Assembly (NCBI RefSeq): GCF_963853665.1
Contig: NZ_OY970459.1
Location: 1 to 64,000, forward strand
Direction of reading: 5' to 3'
DNA from: Mycobacterium decipiens
GTDB lineage: Bacteria; Actinomycetota; Actinomycetes; Mycobacteriales; Mycobacteriaceae
Length of the DNA stretch: 64,000 bases
Positions within the stretch are counted from its first letter, which is position 1; each line of letters begins with the position of its first letter. The position numbers and the translations under genes are program-made. The notes under the pieces are model-generated. The model was given only the letters and a program-made list of their open reading frames with translations, searched no databases and was not told the origin of the DNA. Positions 23,301 through 31,235 of this stretch are shown here, in pieces.

Positions 23301-23423
23301 CTGGCGTCCTTTCCGTCCTGCATGTCCCGCCCCCGGCCCGTGCTGCCGAGTACCTCAGCGAAGTCACGATACTTTGACGGTGATCGCGCGGGGTCAACCT
23401 CGGCAGCTTCGGGCCCAGTGGGG

Positions 23424-25070
23424 TCAGTGAATGCGGACGATGATCTCGGAGTGGCCCAGGCGGATCACATCGCCGTCGGCCAATTGCCACTCCTGTACCG
23501 GTGCGTTGTTAACAGTGGTGCCGTTGGTGGAGTTCAGGTCCGCGAGCAATGCGACCTGCCCATCCCACCGGATCTCCAAGTGACGGCGTGACACGCCCGT
23601 ATCGGGCAAGCGGAACTGGGCGTCCTGCCCGCGACCGATGACGTTGGAGCCCTCCCGGAGCTGGTAGGTGCGTCCGCTGCCGTCGTCGAGCTGCAAAGTG
23701 ACCGACGTTCCGGCGGACCCATAGCCGCCCTGTCCGTAGCCGCCGCCCGCCGGCTGACCGTAGTCGGGAGCGCCCGACTGGCCGTACTCGTAGTCGCGGC
23801 CGACGGGCTCGCCGTACCCGCCGCCCTGAGGGGGGTATCCCGGGACCGGAGGCGATTCGGCGTAGCGGGTGTAGTCGGCGCCCCCGCCGTAATCCTGGCG
23901 GCCGTAGGCCGCGGCGCCCTGCTGGTAGCCCTGGTCGTAGCCGCCTTGGTCGGGGTAAGCCGGTCGTTGTTCGGGCGGGCCGGCTGGGGCCGAGGGGGCG
24001 TAGCCACCCTCATCCTGGCGAGCCGGTCCACGCCCGTACTCCCCGTACCCGCCGTAGCCGGGCTGACCGCCACCGGGCGGCGGGCCGTAGCCGCCGCTTT
24101 GGCGGTAGCTCTGGTCGTAGCCTGCGGGGCCATACCCGGCGGGAGGACCGGGAGGAGCAGGAGGTCGTTGCTCGTAGGGCGACGGGTAGCCCCCCTGCCC
24201 CTGGTCGGGGTAGCCGCCCTGGTCGGGGTAGCCGCCCTGGTCGGGGTAGCCCCGTCCCTGGTCGGGGTACCCGCGCTGGTCGGGGTAACCGCCCTGGTCG
24301 GGGTACCCGCGCTGGTCGGGGTAGCCGCCCTGGTCCTGATACCCGCCCTGGTCCTGATACCCGGCTTGTTCTGGGTAGCCGCCTTGTTCTGGGTAGCCGC
24401 CCTGGTCCGGGTGGCGGGGCGGCGGGTAACCGGGCTGGGGCGGATAGCCGCCCGCCTCCGGCGGATACCCACCACGGGGGTCAGGTCCGCCTTGCGGGTC
24501 CGGGCCACCACGCGGATCCTCCTGCGGACGCGCGTAGCGGTCGTCGTAATACTCGTCGGGACGCCCCTGCCCCTGACCGCCGCGGTAGCTCGAATTCTCA
24601 GTCATTGGTGCTACTCCTGGTTCTGCGCCAAACGCGTAATTTGATTGTGGCCCGGCGCAATCGGTGACTGTCGGGCGGGGCTCGACGTCGGGGTTAACAG
24701 TCCCGCGGGCACGGAACTGGCCAGTATGCAGGTTCGACGACCGTTCGAACCGGACGACCACATCACCATACGTTTGCCACCCCTGTTCTTGGATATAGTC
24801 CGCCAAGCCCCGAGCAAAACCGCTCGACATCAGCTCCGGGTCGGCACCCAACTTCTCAAAGTCGTGCACACTGAGGGTAATGATGTATTCGTTGGGCGCC
24901 AAAAGGCGATTTCGCTGCAGCGACTGGACGCCGTCGGCGGCCTCGCGGCGCAGCAGGGCTTCGACCTCTGGCGGCACGATCGATCCCCCAAACATCCGGG
25001 CAAACGCGTCGCCGACGGTCTCCTCGAGTTTGCGCTCGAAGCGCTGAACTAGCCCTTTCTGGCTACCCAT
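23424..25070 (-). CDS. fhaA: FHA-domain protein FhaA
   Basis: FhaA binds phosphorylated partners, notably the pseudokinase domain of MviN/MurJ, and so restrains peptidoglycan precursor flipping. The 548 residues begin with the conserved DUF3662 domain (about 1-130), continue through a very long Gly/Tyr/Pro/Gln/Asp-rich disordered linker with tandem GGYPDQ repeats (about 220-300) and end in an FHA domain (about 460-548) with [22 protein letters not shown] and [10 protein letters not shown]. It is about 20 residues longer than the M. tuberculosis protein, which I attribute to the linker. It is the first gene of the reverse-strand cluster. Confidence 0.96.
   Translation of the reverse strand: MGSQKGLVQRFERKLEETVGDAFARMFGGSIVPPEVEALLRREAADGVQSLQRNRLLAPNEYIITLSVHDFEKLGADPELMSSGFARGLADYIQEQGWQTYGDVVVRFERSSNLHTGQFRARGTVNPDVEPRPTVTDCAGPQSNYAFGAEPGVAPMTENSSYRGGQGQGRPDEYYDDRYARPQEDPRGGPDPQGGPDPRGGYPPEAGGYPPQPGYPPPRHPDQGGYPEQGGYPEQAGYQDQGGYQDQGGYPDQRGYPDQGGYPDQRGYPDQGRGYPDQGGYPDQGGYPDQGQGGYPSPYEQRPPAPPGPPAGYGPAGYDQSYRQSGGYGPPPGGGQPGYGGYGEYGRGPARQDEGGYAPSAPAGPPEQRPAYPDQGGYDQGYQQGAAAYGRQDYGGGADYTRYAESPPVPGYPPQGGGYGEPVGRDYEYGQSGAPDYGQPAGGGYGQGGYGSAGTSVTLQLDDGSGRTYQLREGSNVIGRGQDAQFRLPDTGVSRRHLEIRWDGQVALLADLNSTNGTTVNNAPVQEWQLADGDVIRLGHSEIIVRIH
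24185..24412. repeat. Imperfect 18-21-bp tandem repeats encoding GGYPDQ units in fhaA
   Basis: The stretch repeats CCCTGGTCGGGGTAGCC (or a close variant) about a dozen times at 18-21-bp spacing, in register with the reading frame of fhaA. Each unit encodes variants of GGYPDQ, GYPDQR or GGYQDQ. Such an array is prone to copy-number change without frameshift. Confidence 0.85.
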
Positions 25071-25338
25071 CCGTCAGCGCTCGCCTCACTGTTCTGGTGC
25101 ATCGTCGGCGCAAGGCAAACGACTCGCCCGCGTGTCGTGTCAATCAAGCATGCTATCGGGACAGTGTGATCCTGCGGCACCTTGGGAATCCTGAGAATTG
25201 CATCGAGACTGTTCAGAGACCTTGGCGAACACCGGCCTTGCGGCGGACGGCCGCACCGGCGGCGGCTGAGCCCGCCATGGCCCGCGGCAGCGGCTGGGGC
25301 ACGCGGCTACTACAGTGGTATGGTCCTCCGGTTATTGC

Positions 25339-25421
25339 GGGCGAGTGGCGGAATGGCAGACGCGCTGGCTTCAGGTGCCAGTGTCCTTCGGGACGTGGGG
25401 GTTCAAGTCCCCCTTCGCCCA
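25339..25421 (+). tRNA. leuT: tRNA-Leu (CAG anticodon)
   Basis: The 83-nt class II tRNA has acceptor GGGCGAG pairing with TTCGCCC, a D arm GGCGGAATGGCAGACGC, the anticodon CAG in GGCTTCAGGTGCC, a long variable arm TGTCCTTCGGGACG and the T arm GGGGGTTCAAGTCCCCC. CCA is not encoded. Its 3' end abuts an integrase remnant, so it is the probable integration target. Confidence 0.97.
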
Positions 25422-25433
25422 CCGTGAGCGGTT

Positions 25434-25530
25434 CTACGGGCCGCAACGCTGAAGGTCAGGATCTAGATAATGGGTCGTGACCTTTATGTTTGAGTGAGCG
25501 AGGCTGCGGCCAAGGACAGAACGAGCAGAA
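25434..25530 (-). pseudogene. Tyrosine recombinase (integrase) C-terminal remnant
   Basis: The reverse strand encodes LAHSNIKVTTHYLDPDL and then a stop at 25434. This is the C-terminal box II of tyrosine recombinases: histidine in an LGHSSI-like motif, then TT and the nucleophilic tyrosine nine residues after the histidine. The stop is 13 bp from the tRNA-Leu 3' end, where phage and island integrases usually lie. Upstream the frame does not continue into recognisable integrase sequence (no RHxFAT-type box was seen), so only the tail survives. This is a strong motif match in a short fragment. Confidence 0.65.
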
Positions 25531-26201
25531 GGGGATTTCCGCTGCCAGATCCCGCTGATGGCGGTCGTGGAGTAGCCGGAGCGGGCGGCGGTTAACCGCG
25601 CTGTGGGAGCCTCGGCCACGCAGGCGAGGTCGGGGTCTTCCTCTTCTTTTTAAGCAACGCATCGAACATCCGCTGCAACCGGTCGGCTTCAGCGGTGATC
25701 GCAGAGCAAGCGCCGTCAAGGTGGATGACGGCCGCCGGTTTCAGCTGGCGGCTCTCGGCGCTGCCAGGCCGTGTGGCGGTGGCCGTCGCCCCGGCCGAGT
25801 CCCCGGCGCCACGGTGTAGGGCGGAAGCCGACCGGCCAGATGTTCTGGCGGCCAGAAAGCTGTCCGCCGGCACCCCAGGTGCGCAGCAATCGAAGCCGCG
25901 ACGGTTGCAGACACCGGCGATGGCGAAGACACGCATTGTGATGACTCGGGGACGTTGCGGCCAGCGGATCTGGTCGGGCGAATCGACGCGGACTCTCACG
26001 ATCGGCGAAAGTGGATCGCCGGGGTTGCCCGCGAGGTCGCCAAGCGTTCGGCGAGCTAAACGGACCCACGGCGATGTCCTAGAGGGTTCTGGCGTAAAGA
26101 CGGCGCGGCTTGGTTCGGAGGCGGTGAGGTCTGGTGGCCAATCCCGCGACTCGCGGCCGAACACTGAACGAGGGGTCGGGAATTCTGCTTTGGTGAGGAA
26201 T
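25531..26201. other. Non-coding or decayed stretch at the island edge
   Basis: No credible gene was found. Long frames are open on both strands here, but their translations are Arg/Pro/Ser-rich and look like G+C-driven noise. The reverse-strand frame ending at 25592 has a plausible helical tail (LDGACSAITAEADRLQRMF) that might be debris of another gene. The right end supplies the promoter and ribosome site (GGTGAGG) of the TGT-like gene. Confidence 0.5.
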
Positions 26202-27614
26202 ATGGGTCGCTTCATCTACAACTTGTCTCCCGATACATTTACGGCGGCCAATTTGTCGAACAATCGTCCGTTCGGCTATCTACTGGCACCCAACAACGCC
26301 AGCCCGCAGTTGGTGGAGTTGGCGGGGCAGGTGCGCGGGGCTGGTCTGGCCCTGATGGCTGACAACGGAAATTTCGCGTTCATCGGGAAGGTGCGGGGTG
26401 CCCTGCGTGAACGAGCTGCTGTGCTGCGTGAGCACTTGGTTCGGGTCGAAGATGACCTGGGCAGGTCGGTGCGGGCGGGTGAGGTTCCCGAGGATGTGCA
26501 GAAGTCGTTTCTGGGTCTGTCGGTAGAGGCGCGCGAGCTGGCCAGGCAGTTGGCCTCAAACGGCGAGAGCAGCCTGGGGGAACAGGTAGCTCTGGGTCCC
26601 ACGCACCTGATCGGCGTCGAAGACATCACCGCTGCATGCTGGCTGGCTCTGGATCTTGAGCGCGTTTACATGGGCCGCCGGAGCCGCGATTGGCGGCGGA
26701 TGAATGAGTCAGTGGCCCGTCGAGCTAGCCGGCGGTTACGTGATCTGCCGGCCAGCGTGCGGTCCTCCTACTACCCGGTTGCCTCAGCTGAGTCCTATAA
26801 CACTGCTTACGACGCTGGCGTTGCCTTCGCAGCGCAGGGTGTGGCGCGGGTTTCCATGGGCTTTGGCGCATACATGGCCGACGCGAACTACCGAGACTAC
26901 GTTGTCATCCGCCGGCGCCGCATCGACTTTGCCGGCAGGTTGCCGAACCGCTACACCCGCACGGTCCTTGTGGCACGCGGCTTTTGGGATGGCTACCGTG
27001 CGATCAGCGGGGGTGCCCCCGCTGCGTTTCACTGTCTCGGCCTGGGTGCACCGATCATGCTCCCGCTGGTTGCGCTGGTGGCGGGCGGAGCTACGGAACT
27101 GAGCTTCGACGCGACCAGCCCAATCAAGGACGCATTGCGGGACGGCATCCTCTATGTCACCACCCCTGCCTACATGAAGATCCGGATCCGGCGCAGTGCC
27201 GGATGGCTCGCATCGGATGCCACGCGCACCTGGGATTGCCCGTGCGCCTTCTGTCGCGCGTTCGCCAAGAAGTTTCCTTTCAACTACGCGATCGGTCACG
27301 CTTGGCGGGCGGCCAATCCCGATCGGGAGCCGAAGGCGGCGGACCTGCGCGAAGGCGGGGCGCTCTACGAGGCCTATCCGCTGTTTTCTGAGCCGCCCGG
27401 GGGACCACGGCGTGACGCCGTTGATCACGCCCGGATCGGCCATAATCACTGGGCCATTGAACAGATCCTCGGTGCTGTCAGTTGCGCCGCCGGCATCGCC
27501 GCGTTGGCCTCCCACGTTGAACGAGTGGTGGATGACTACGCCGCCACGACAACGCCACCGTTTGCGCAAGCGGTTGCACAAGGGTTGGCGTTTGCGCTCG
27601 ACCCGAAGCTGTGA
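26202..27614 (+). CDS. tRNA-guanine transglycosylase-like (DpdA-type) base-exchange enzyme
   Basis: I read this 470-residue protein as a distant TGT-superfamily member, the fold that swaps guanine for a 7-deazaguanine in tRNA or, in DpdA enzymes, in DNA. Supporting elements in order: ADNGNF with Asp54, at the place of the TGT DSGGF base-binding aspartate; HCLGLGAP near 280, like the LMGVG strand; LSFDATSPIKDALRDG with Asp303, aligned to the TGT nucleophile motif FDCVLPTRxARxG; Cys346, Cys348 and Cys351 in CPCAFC; and HNHW at 414-417, matching the fourth zinc ligand in the TGT HN motif. It is longer than ordinary TGT (about 370-390). ATG at 26202 follows GGTGAGG; the frame is open upstream but looks non-coding. 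M. tuberculosis has no counterpart at this locus, and no 7-deazaguanine biosynthesis gene is in the window. Substrate unknown. Confidence 0.72.
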   Translation: MGRFIYNLSPDTFTAANLSNNRPFGYLLAPNNASPQLVELAGQVRGAGLALMADNGNFAFIGKVRGALRERAAVLREHLVRVEDDLGRSVRAGEVPEDVQKSFLGLSVEARELARQLASNGESSLGEQVALGPTHLIGVEDITAACWLALDLERVYMGRRSRDWRRMNESVARRASRRLRDLPASVRSSYYPVASAESYNTAYDAGVAFAAQGVARVSMGFGAYMADANYRDYVVIRRRRIDFAGRLPNRYTRTVLVARGFWDGYRAISGGAPAAFHCLGLGAPIMLPLVALVAGGATELSFDATSPIKDALRDGILYVTTPAYMKIRIRRSAGWLASDATRTWDCPCAFCRAFAKKFPFNYAIGHAWRAANPDREPKAADLREGGALYEAYPLFSEPPGGPRRDAVDHARIGHNHWAIEQILGAVSCAAGIAALASHVERVVDDYAATTTPPFAQAVAQGLAFALDPKL

Positions 27615-27652
27615 CTGGTTCTAGCGGTGGGGTGGGCTCAACCGTGCAGCGC

Positions 27653-28051
27653 CTACCGGTGTGTCGTCATCGCGTCATGCAGACACTTCAGCCAGGCCGC
27701 CTCTGCGGCATCGCGGCGGTTCCGCTCGATTTCAAGCCGCTCTTCGAAGTTGGCGATCTCGTGCAGCGTCTGTTCCCAGACCCCGAGTGCGTGTGTGCAT
27801 TGTGCAATCTCGATCGCATCCTCGATCAGGCCCGGGATCCACAAGTTGCCGATGATGGAGGCCAACTGGTCGCCGAAGTCGTCCCAGCTGTCTTCGAGTT
27901 CGCCGCACTCTTCGTCCATGTCTTCATACTGCTGTGCAAGTCGGTCGCGAAGCGTTTCCAGAATGCTCTCAGTCTCATCCATGAATCCCTGCTGACGGTT
28001 CCTCTCGTTCAGCAGAGACTGGCAGGCCGTCAACGGGTCGGTCACCGCCAT
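27653..28051 (-). CDS. Small acidic helical protein, partner in the TGT-like module
   Basis: A 132-residue protein of unrecognised family. It is strongly acidic in the first half (MDETESILETL, EDMDEECGELEDSWDD), has a hydrophobic central helix (ASIIGNLWIPGLI) and a charged C-terminal helix EERLEIERNRRDAAEAAW, all consistent with a helical bundle or coiled coil. Its ATG directly follows the TGA of the preceding gene (TGAATG) with the ribosome site AGGGGG inside that gene, so the two are translationally coupled and probably act as a pair. It ends 38 bp from the converging TGT-like gene. Confidence 0.75.
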   Translation of the reverse strand: MAVTDPLTACQSLLNERNRQQGFMDETESILETLRDRLAQQYEDMDEECGELEDSWDDFGDQLASIIGNLWIPGLIEDAIEIAQCTHALGVWEQTLHEIANFEERLEIERNRRDAAEAAWLKCLHDAMTTHR

Positions 28052-29524
28052 TCACCCCCTGTCCAGCAACTCGAGGAATACCAGCTCAGAGGCGCCGGCC
28101 ACTTCGCTGTCAGCCAGAGAAACCGCCTCTGTGTCGTGCGGGCCGAGTGACCAGATCATGTTGTGACCGTTGCGGTATGGCTCAAACCATCGCTTGGCGG
28201 AGCGAAGAAAACGGAACCGCCAGGATTGCTTCTCGAGCTGATTCTGGGGAAGCCGATCGATGAGGAGACCCGCTACACCGCCCAGCGCTGCCAACGAGGA
28301 TCGAAACTCGGCGCTAAAGGAGCAATAGCTGCCCCGTGTGAGGCCGACGTGGCGCCAATCGACGAATATCGCCGCCGCCGCCGCTCGTGCTCCGCTGGAC
28401 GGGTCGATCAACTCGAGGCGACCTATCAGCTTGCCATCACCGTCCCGCGAGGCACTCAAGCCCGCCACGCGCGCACTGACTTCGACAAAGTCGCTGTCGG
28501 GAACTTCGTCAAGTCGATGTAGCGACACGTTGCGTCCGTTGGGCAAAGTCATCTCGAACGCCTGCGTGCGTGCGGCCTCCGCCACTTCGATGCCCTCGTA
28601 GCTGTCTGTAGAAGCCAGGTCCAGTGAGAGCTTCAATCCTGCAGCCAGGCTGGCGATCGCCTGCCGGGTGAGGCCCCCGGCTGTGGCCGCAATCAGGCCG
28701 ATCCGCTCCGCTGCGCCGCCACGGCCGTCCTCGTGTAGTGCGTCCACTGCCCAATACGCCGCCGCCTGAACACGAGCGAAGTACCGGGTCCGGGAGACGA
28801 CGAAATCCACCAGCGCGGCGATCTGATTCTGGGCGATGCGATCAGTGGGTGCCTGCACGGCCAGCGCGGCGTAAACCGCGGCCTGATGGTGGCGCAGATC
28901 CCGGGAGAACTCGGCAACGAGTTTCTCCAATGCCGGGGCCAGTCTGTCCTCATCTCGCAGGTCGTCGCGGCGGGCATCCCAATGGGCAAATGCCGCAGCA
29001 AAGTCGGCGTGTACCAGCCCCAAGGCTCCGCGCACCATTGCGGCGACCGACTCGTCTCGTCCACCCAGCGGCAGAACCAGCGGTCGGCGCGCAGCCAACG
29101 TCGCCCAAACCGGCGCCGACGAGGCCTTTCCATCAGCGATCGCGTCGAACGAGTCCTGCATGCGTACGACCGCTTCGTCGCCTCCGGCCTCGGCGGTGGC
29201 CGAGCGGAGCTTGTCGACCAGCTCATCACGGTTCGCTGAGTCGGCAATGCTCTGGTATGCCCGCTGCAGAACACCGGCCGCGATCACCGGAGCGATCGAA
29301 CGTCGTCGAGGTGCCTCTGCGCGAAGTAGAGAATGGGTAGCCATCCCAAATCCCAAACTGGACAGGCTGTTTCGGCGAAGTGCATCCCAATCCCCGTCAA
29401 CAACCGCGCGGCCGACAGCGTGAGCCTGCAGGAGTAGATCGGTGGGCAATTCCGAGTCCAGGCCCACACTCGCAAGTCGCTGCAGACGGTCTTCGAAAAC
29501 TGCGAGTCGGTTGACGACACTCAC
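28052..29524 (-). CDS. Unknown 490-residue protein of the TGT-like module
   Basis: No known domain was recognised. The protein is mostly alpha-helical in its first 330 residues, Ala/Arg/Asp-rich like a helical repeat or scaffold. Residues from about 340 look beta-rich, with FVEVSARVAGLSASRDGDGK and LIGRLELIDPSSG resembling an OB-fold-like or CBASS-free accessory beta domain. No signal peptide or membrane helix is evident. GTG at 29524 was preferred (GGCGGGGGTGG upstream) over the longer open frame to 29623. It is the first gene of a two-gene operon with the 132-residue protein. The function is unknown. Confidence 0.72.
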   Translation of the reverse strand: MSVVNRLAVFEDRLQRLASVGLDSELPTDLLLQAHAVGRAVVDGDWDALRRNSLSSLGFGMATHSLLRAEAPRRRSIAPVIAAGVLQRAYQSIADSANRDELVDKLRSATAEAGGDEAVVRMQDSFDAIADGKASSAPVWATLAARRPLVLPLGGRDESVAAMVRGALGLVHADFAAAFAHWDARRDDLRDEDRLAPALEKLVAEFSRDLRHHQAAVYAALAVQAPTDRIAQNQIAALVDFVVSRTRYFARVQAAAYWAVDALHEDGRGGAAERIGLIAATAGGLTRQAIASLAAGLKLSLDLASTDSYEGIEVAEAARTQAFEMTLPNGRNVSLHRLDEVPDSDFVEVSARVAGLSASRDGDGKLIGRLELIDPSSGARAAAAAIFVDWRHVGLTRGSYCSFSAEFRSSLAALGGVAGLLIDRLPQNQLEKQSWRFRFLRSAKRWFEPYRNGHNMIWSLGPHDTEAVSLADSEVAGASELVFLELLDRG

Positions 29525-29861
29525 TGCACCACCCCCGCCAGAAACAGTACGCGGACACAACTGCCCGCGGAAGTGAGCAATCGGCGACGACGGGAAAGGT
29601 CTTCCGCTGGCGGCTGGAGGCATCGGGGCCGTCGGGTTCGTTCGTTTCGTCGCACCTGCCTATCGCGAACGGCGGACCGCCGTGCGTGGGTTGTCGTCTC
29701 AATCCGGGGCCGTCAGTTCACGCCAGACCCATTTGCCAGGGGCGCTCCAGCGGCAGTGAACCGCCGGCAGCAGCTCGCCGCCTTCCCGGGTCAGGCCCAT
29801 CCCGATCGAGCCCGGTTGCAGCTGGGCTGCCAGGCGCTGGCCGGTGAGCCCCAAACACGGC
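29525..29861. other. Intergenic region upstream of the unknown operon
   Basis: This 337-bp gap must contain the promoter of the reverse-strand 490-residue gene. On the reverse strand between 29699 and 29861 a frame without its own start reads as plausible protein (LTGQRLAAQLQPGSIGMGL, then ELLPAVHCRWS and WVWRELTAPD, then stop). It could be the leftover tail of a disrupted gene. No repeat or RNA gene was seen. Confidence 0.4.
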
Positions 29862-30200
29862 TCAGCTCGGCTGGGTCTTCGCCCACCCCTCGACCTCGGC
29901 GGTGACGGGGTCGGTGATGTCGTCGAATTCGGGATGCTTCTTGAGCACCGAGCCCACCATGGAGCACACCGGAACGATGCGCTTGCCGTGGTCGCGCGCG
30001 GCGTCCAGTGCCTCTTCCACCAGAATGGTCGCCAGGCCCCGTCCGCCGAATTCCGCGTCGATCTCGGTGTGATAGAAGACTCGCTGGTCGCCACGGTCGG
30101 CGAACTCGGCGAGGCCGACGGTCTTGCCGTCGACGGCGATCGTGTACTTCTGGTGCTCCGCCGTGACCGTGGTTTGTGCGCCGGTTTTGTCGCTCGTCAT
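29862..30200 (-). CDS. GNAT-like N-acetyltransferase (YjdJ type)
   Basis: This 112-residue short GNAT-fold protein of the YjdJ/Gtn10 type has AEFADRGDQRVFYHTEID, then the acetyl-CoA loop region EFGGRGLATILVEEAL and the helix GKRIVPVCSMVGSVLKKHPE. Members are small acyl-CoA-binding acetyltransferases with poorly defined substrates. The ATG follows AGGAGAG and overlaps the stop of the upstream pirin gene by 4 bp, so the two form an operon. Confidence 0.85.
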   Translation of the reverse strand: MTSDKTGAQTTVTAEHQKYTIAVDGKTVGLAEFADRGDQRVFYHTEIDAEFGGRGLATILVEEALDAARDHGKRIVPVCSMVGSVLKKHPEFDDITDPVTAEVEGWAKTQPS

Positions 30201-31201
30201 GTTTGCTCTCCTCTATTCTTTCCCGGTCTATCCGGCATCGGTCGAGGCCGCAGCCGGGTGGTGGGCAGTGGCGGGGCGGGCAGTCGGGTGACTGAACCCC
30301 GGTACCCCTGGACGGCGCCGAAGCGCTCGTCGGCGTCCTCCCACAGCTGGCGATAGTCGAGAATGTCGTCGTGGCTGCGCCCGACGAAGTTCCACCACAT
30401 CACCAGCTGCCCGGTGAACGGGGTGCCTCCCAATAGCAGTACCCGCGCGGGCCGATCCCCAACATTGCATAACCGCAGTGAGGAATGACCCGAACCCTGG
30501 TAGCCGAGATCGGCGACCCGGAGCGGAACACCACACAGCTCAATATCGCCCACATCGCAGAGCACACCGTGCTCGAACGCCGGATCGACTCCGATCTTTA
30601 GCGCGGCGTTCGCGGCGAGATCGAGCTGGGCGCCCAGCAGCGGAGTGAAGGTGTGCACCGGCGAACGGCTTCCGGCCAGCTCGCCGAGAAATTCGCGCGC
30701 CTGCGCACCCGGCAGCCGGATCGGTGTGGGCACGTAGTGGGCGAAGTCGCGCCCGGTGTGGCGCGCCGAGTCGGGCAGTGCGACCCACAGCTGCGCGCCG
30801 TGCAGAACGGCGGACGGATCTGACTCGAGCGACACTTCGGAGTGGCAGATCCCGGCTCCCGCCGTCATCAGGTTCAGTTCGCCGGGCCGCACCACGGCAT
30901 GCACTCCCCCGCTGTCGCGATGCTCCACGGTTCCGCTGAACAACCAACTCACCGTTTGCAGTCCGGTGTGCGGATGAGGCGGGACGTCCATGCGCGCGGA
31001 CACCGGGCCGTAGTGGTCGACGAAGCACCACGCGCCGATCAGCGAGCGCTGCCGTTGCGGAAGCGTGCGTCGCACCCGGATCGCCCTGGGTCCGCCCAAC
31101 GGAACCTCGCGCGGACCCAGCACTTCCACGAGCGGCGCGGCACCCGAGGAACGGGACGCGCTGCAGGCGACTTCGGCCGGCGCGGCCTCGAGGTTACTCA
31201 T
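30197..31201 (-). CDS. Pirin family protein
   Basis: A 334-residue bicupin of the pirin family. The N-terminal cupin has the metal-binding pattern PHPHTGLQTVSW with GTVEHRDSGG and the hallmark LNLMTAGAGICHSE; a C-terminal pirin domain follows (FTPLLGAQLDLAANA, then GGTPFTGQLVMWWNFVGRS). Bacterial pirins are metal-dependent dioxygenases or regulators; some have quercetinase activity. It sits 34 bp after the nitronate monooxygenase gene and is coupled to the GNAT gene. I do not recall a pirin gene at this place in M. tuberculosis. Confidence 0.9.
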   Translation of the reverse strand: MSNLEAAPAEVACSASRSSGAAPLVEVLGPREVPLGGPRAIRVRRTLPQRQRSLIGAWCFVDHYGPVSARMDVPPHPHTGLQTVSWLFSGTVEHRDSGGVHAVVRPGELNLMTAGAGICHSEVSLESDPSAVLHGAQLWVALPDSARHTGRDFAHYVPTPIRLPGAQAREFLGELAGSRSPVHTFTPLLGAQLDLAANAALKIGVDPAFEHGVLCDVGDIELCGVPLRVADLGYQGSGHSSLRLCNVGDRPARVLLLGGTPFTGQLVMWWNFVGRSHDDILDYRQLWEDADERFGAVQGYRGSVTRLPAPPLPTTRLRPRPMPDRPGKNRGEQT

Positions 31202-31235
31202 CGTCCACCGCGATGGGACATGTGCGGCGGTCCTC

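Noticed and set aside
24185..24412. CRISPR-like regular repeats
   Set aside because: Spacing is 18-21 bp with no unique spacers and the array is in frame within fhaA, so it is a coding minisatellite.
25695..26201. In-frame 169-codon extension upstream of the TGT-like gene
   Set aside because: The translation is Arg/Ser/Pro-rich without structure, the opposite strand is equally open, and a good ribosome site precedes ATG at 26202.
25592..26215. Reverse-strand 207-codon frame at the island edge
   Set aside because: No recognisable family, composition typical of high-G+C noise, and it would cover the promoter of the TGT-like gene. Only its last 45 residues look protein-like.
29876..29888. Possible right attachment site repeating the tRNA-Leu 3' end (CTTCGCCCACC)
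   Set aside because: Only about 11 bp match, and it lies inside the coding sequence of the GNAT gene where it encodes ordinary residues; chance is likely.
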